Position numbers and translations under genes: made by a program
The notes under the pieces: model-generated
Database searches by the model: none
Told to the model about the DNA's origin: nothing
What the model saw: the letters and a program-made list of their open reading frames with translations, nothing else
NCBI GenBank assembly: GCA_024234265.1
Contig: JACKOM010000002.1
Coordinates: forward strand, 248,001 to 312,000
Direction: 5' to 3'
DNA length: 64,000 nucleotides
Source of the DNA: Oceanospirillaceae bacterium
GTDB taxonomy: Bacteria; Pseudomonadota; Gammaproteobacteria; Pseudomonadales; Oceanobacteraceae
Shown here: positions 63,694-64,000 of the stretch, piece by piece
Layout of the letters: every line of letters begins with the position of its first letter
Position numbering within the stretch: the stretch's first letter is position 1

Positions 63694-64000
63694 ATGGCAG
63701 TAGTAAAAGGCAGTAAACAGGATCATCTGGTAGTCGTGAGTTATGACCCCTGGCGGCGTTTCTTGCGGAAGTTTCTCTGGCTGGTTTTTTTCATTTCCCT
63801 TGCTGCTGCCAGTTATTATGTGGGCCGGTTTCAGGCACGCCAGGCCGGTGTCACTGCTGTGATGGAGCGCGATCAGTTGCAGGAAGATCTGGTGAAAAGC
63901 CAGACGGAAGCAAATGGTCTGAAACAGCGTATTGCCATGCTGGAAAAAGGCGGTGAGGTGGATCGTCAGGCAACCGAAGGGATGCGTACCAATCTGGTGG
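63694..64000 (+). CDS. Membrane protein with coiled coil, N-terminal part (DUF6776-like)
   Basis: Open to the window end (about 102 residues). A basic cytoplasmic start (MAVVKGSKQDHLVVVSYDPWRRFLRKFLWLVFFISLAAASYYVGRFQ has the membrane segment near 27-42) followed by a heptad-patterned coil (AVMERDQLQEDLVKSQTEANGLKQRIAMLE). AAGGATAAGGA precedes the ATG. Placement behind argC is conserved in related genera; function unknown. Incomplete here. Confidence 0.82.
   Translation, partial: MAVVKGSKQDHLVVVSYDPWRRFLRKFLWLVFFISLAAASYYVGRFQARQAGVTAVMERDQLQEDLVKSQTEANGLKQRIAMLEKGGEVDRQATEGMRTNLV

Overview
The window is from a Gram-negative gammaproteobacterium with roughly 50% GC. The synteny ftsH-folP-glmM-tpiA-secG-tRNA-Leu / tRNA-fMet-rimP-nusA-infB-rbfA-truB-rpsO-pnp is the classical gammaproteobacterial translation/transcription block. 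The monomeric isocitrate dehydrogenase, the TPR lipoprotein behind PBP1b and many outer-membrane barrels suggest a marine or soil member near Cellvibrionales/Pseudomonadales. This placement is an inference; no rRNA is present to test it.

Layout. 1-13,350: housekeeping block with two tRNAs, clear intrinsic terminators and an RNase III-type hairpin before pnp. 13,455-17,700: two paralogous small outer-membrane barrels around a PhzF-like isomerase, then a MarC-type membrane protein and a beta-CASP nuclease on the minus strand. 17,813-22,562: a translationally coupled operon of an AMP/thymidine phosphorylase-family enzyme, PRPP synthetase and a divergent phosphoketolase. 22,693-36,962: SRPBCC protein, secreted TPR/EF-hand protein, isocitrate dehydrogenase behind a HexR-type operator, a 20-copy heptamer array, two DnaA-box palindromes, a binding protein and porin, MATE pump, OmpW, a CZB-domain chemoreceptor, BtuCD and a diguanylate cyclase.

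36,963-46,600 is accessory. It holds a cluster of integron attC sites without an integrase in the window (four small, mostly exported cassette proteins on the minus strand). It also holds several copies of a structured dispersed repeat (core A and inverted core B), around a double cNMP-domain protein, a pentapeptide-repeat protein and DNA polymerase II. 46,757-49,509 is mrcB with a candidate LpoP activator lipoprotein. 49,510-52,900 is an AT-rich decayed region with an IS5-type transposase relic between heptamer repeats, broken reading frames and one intact small unknown gene.

52,916-57,178 holds an unusual fusion of a cNMP-binding domain to a CoA-acylating aldehyde dehydrogenase, divergent from a two-gene operon of unknown proteins. 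A perfect CRP-type palindrome lies between them. 57,253-57,735 is another composite repeat. 57,958 to the end is core again: Ahr-type aldehyde reductase, a clc-hemJ-hemL operon, argC and the start of a coiled-coil membrane protein.

The least explained elements are the structured repeat family (six main copies, with compensatory stem changes between copies), the cNMP-aldehyde dehydrogenase locus, and the phosphorylase-Prs-phosphoketolase operon.
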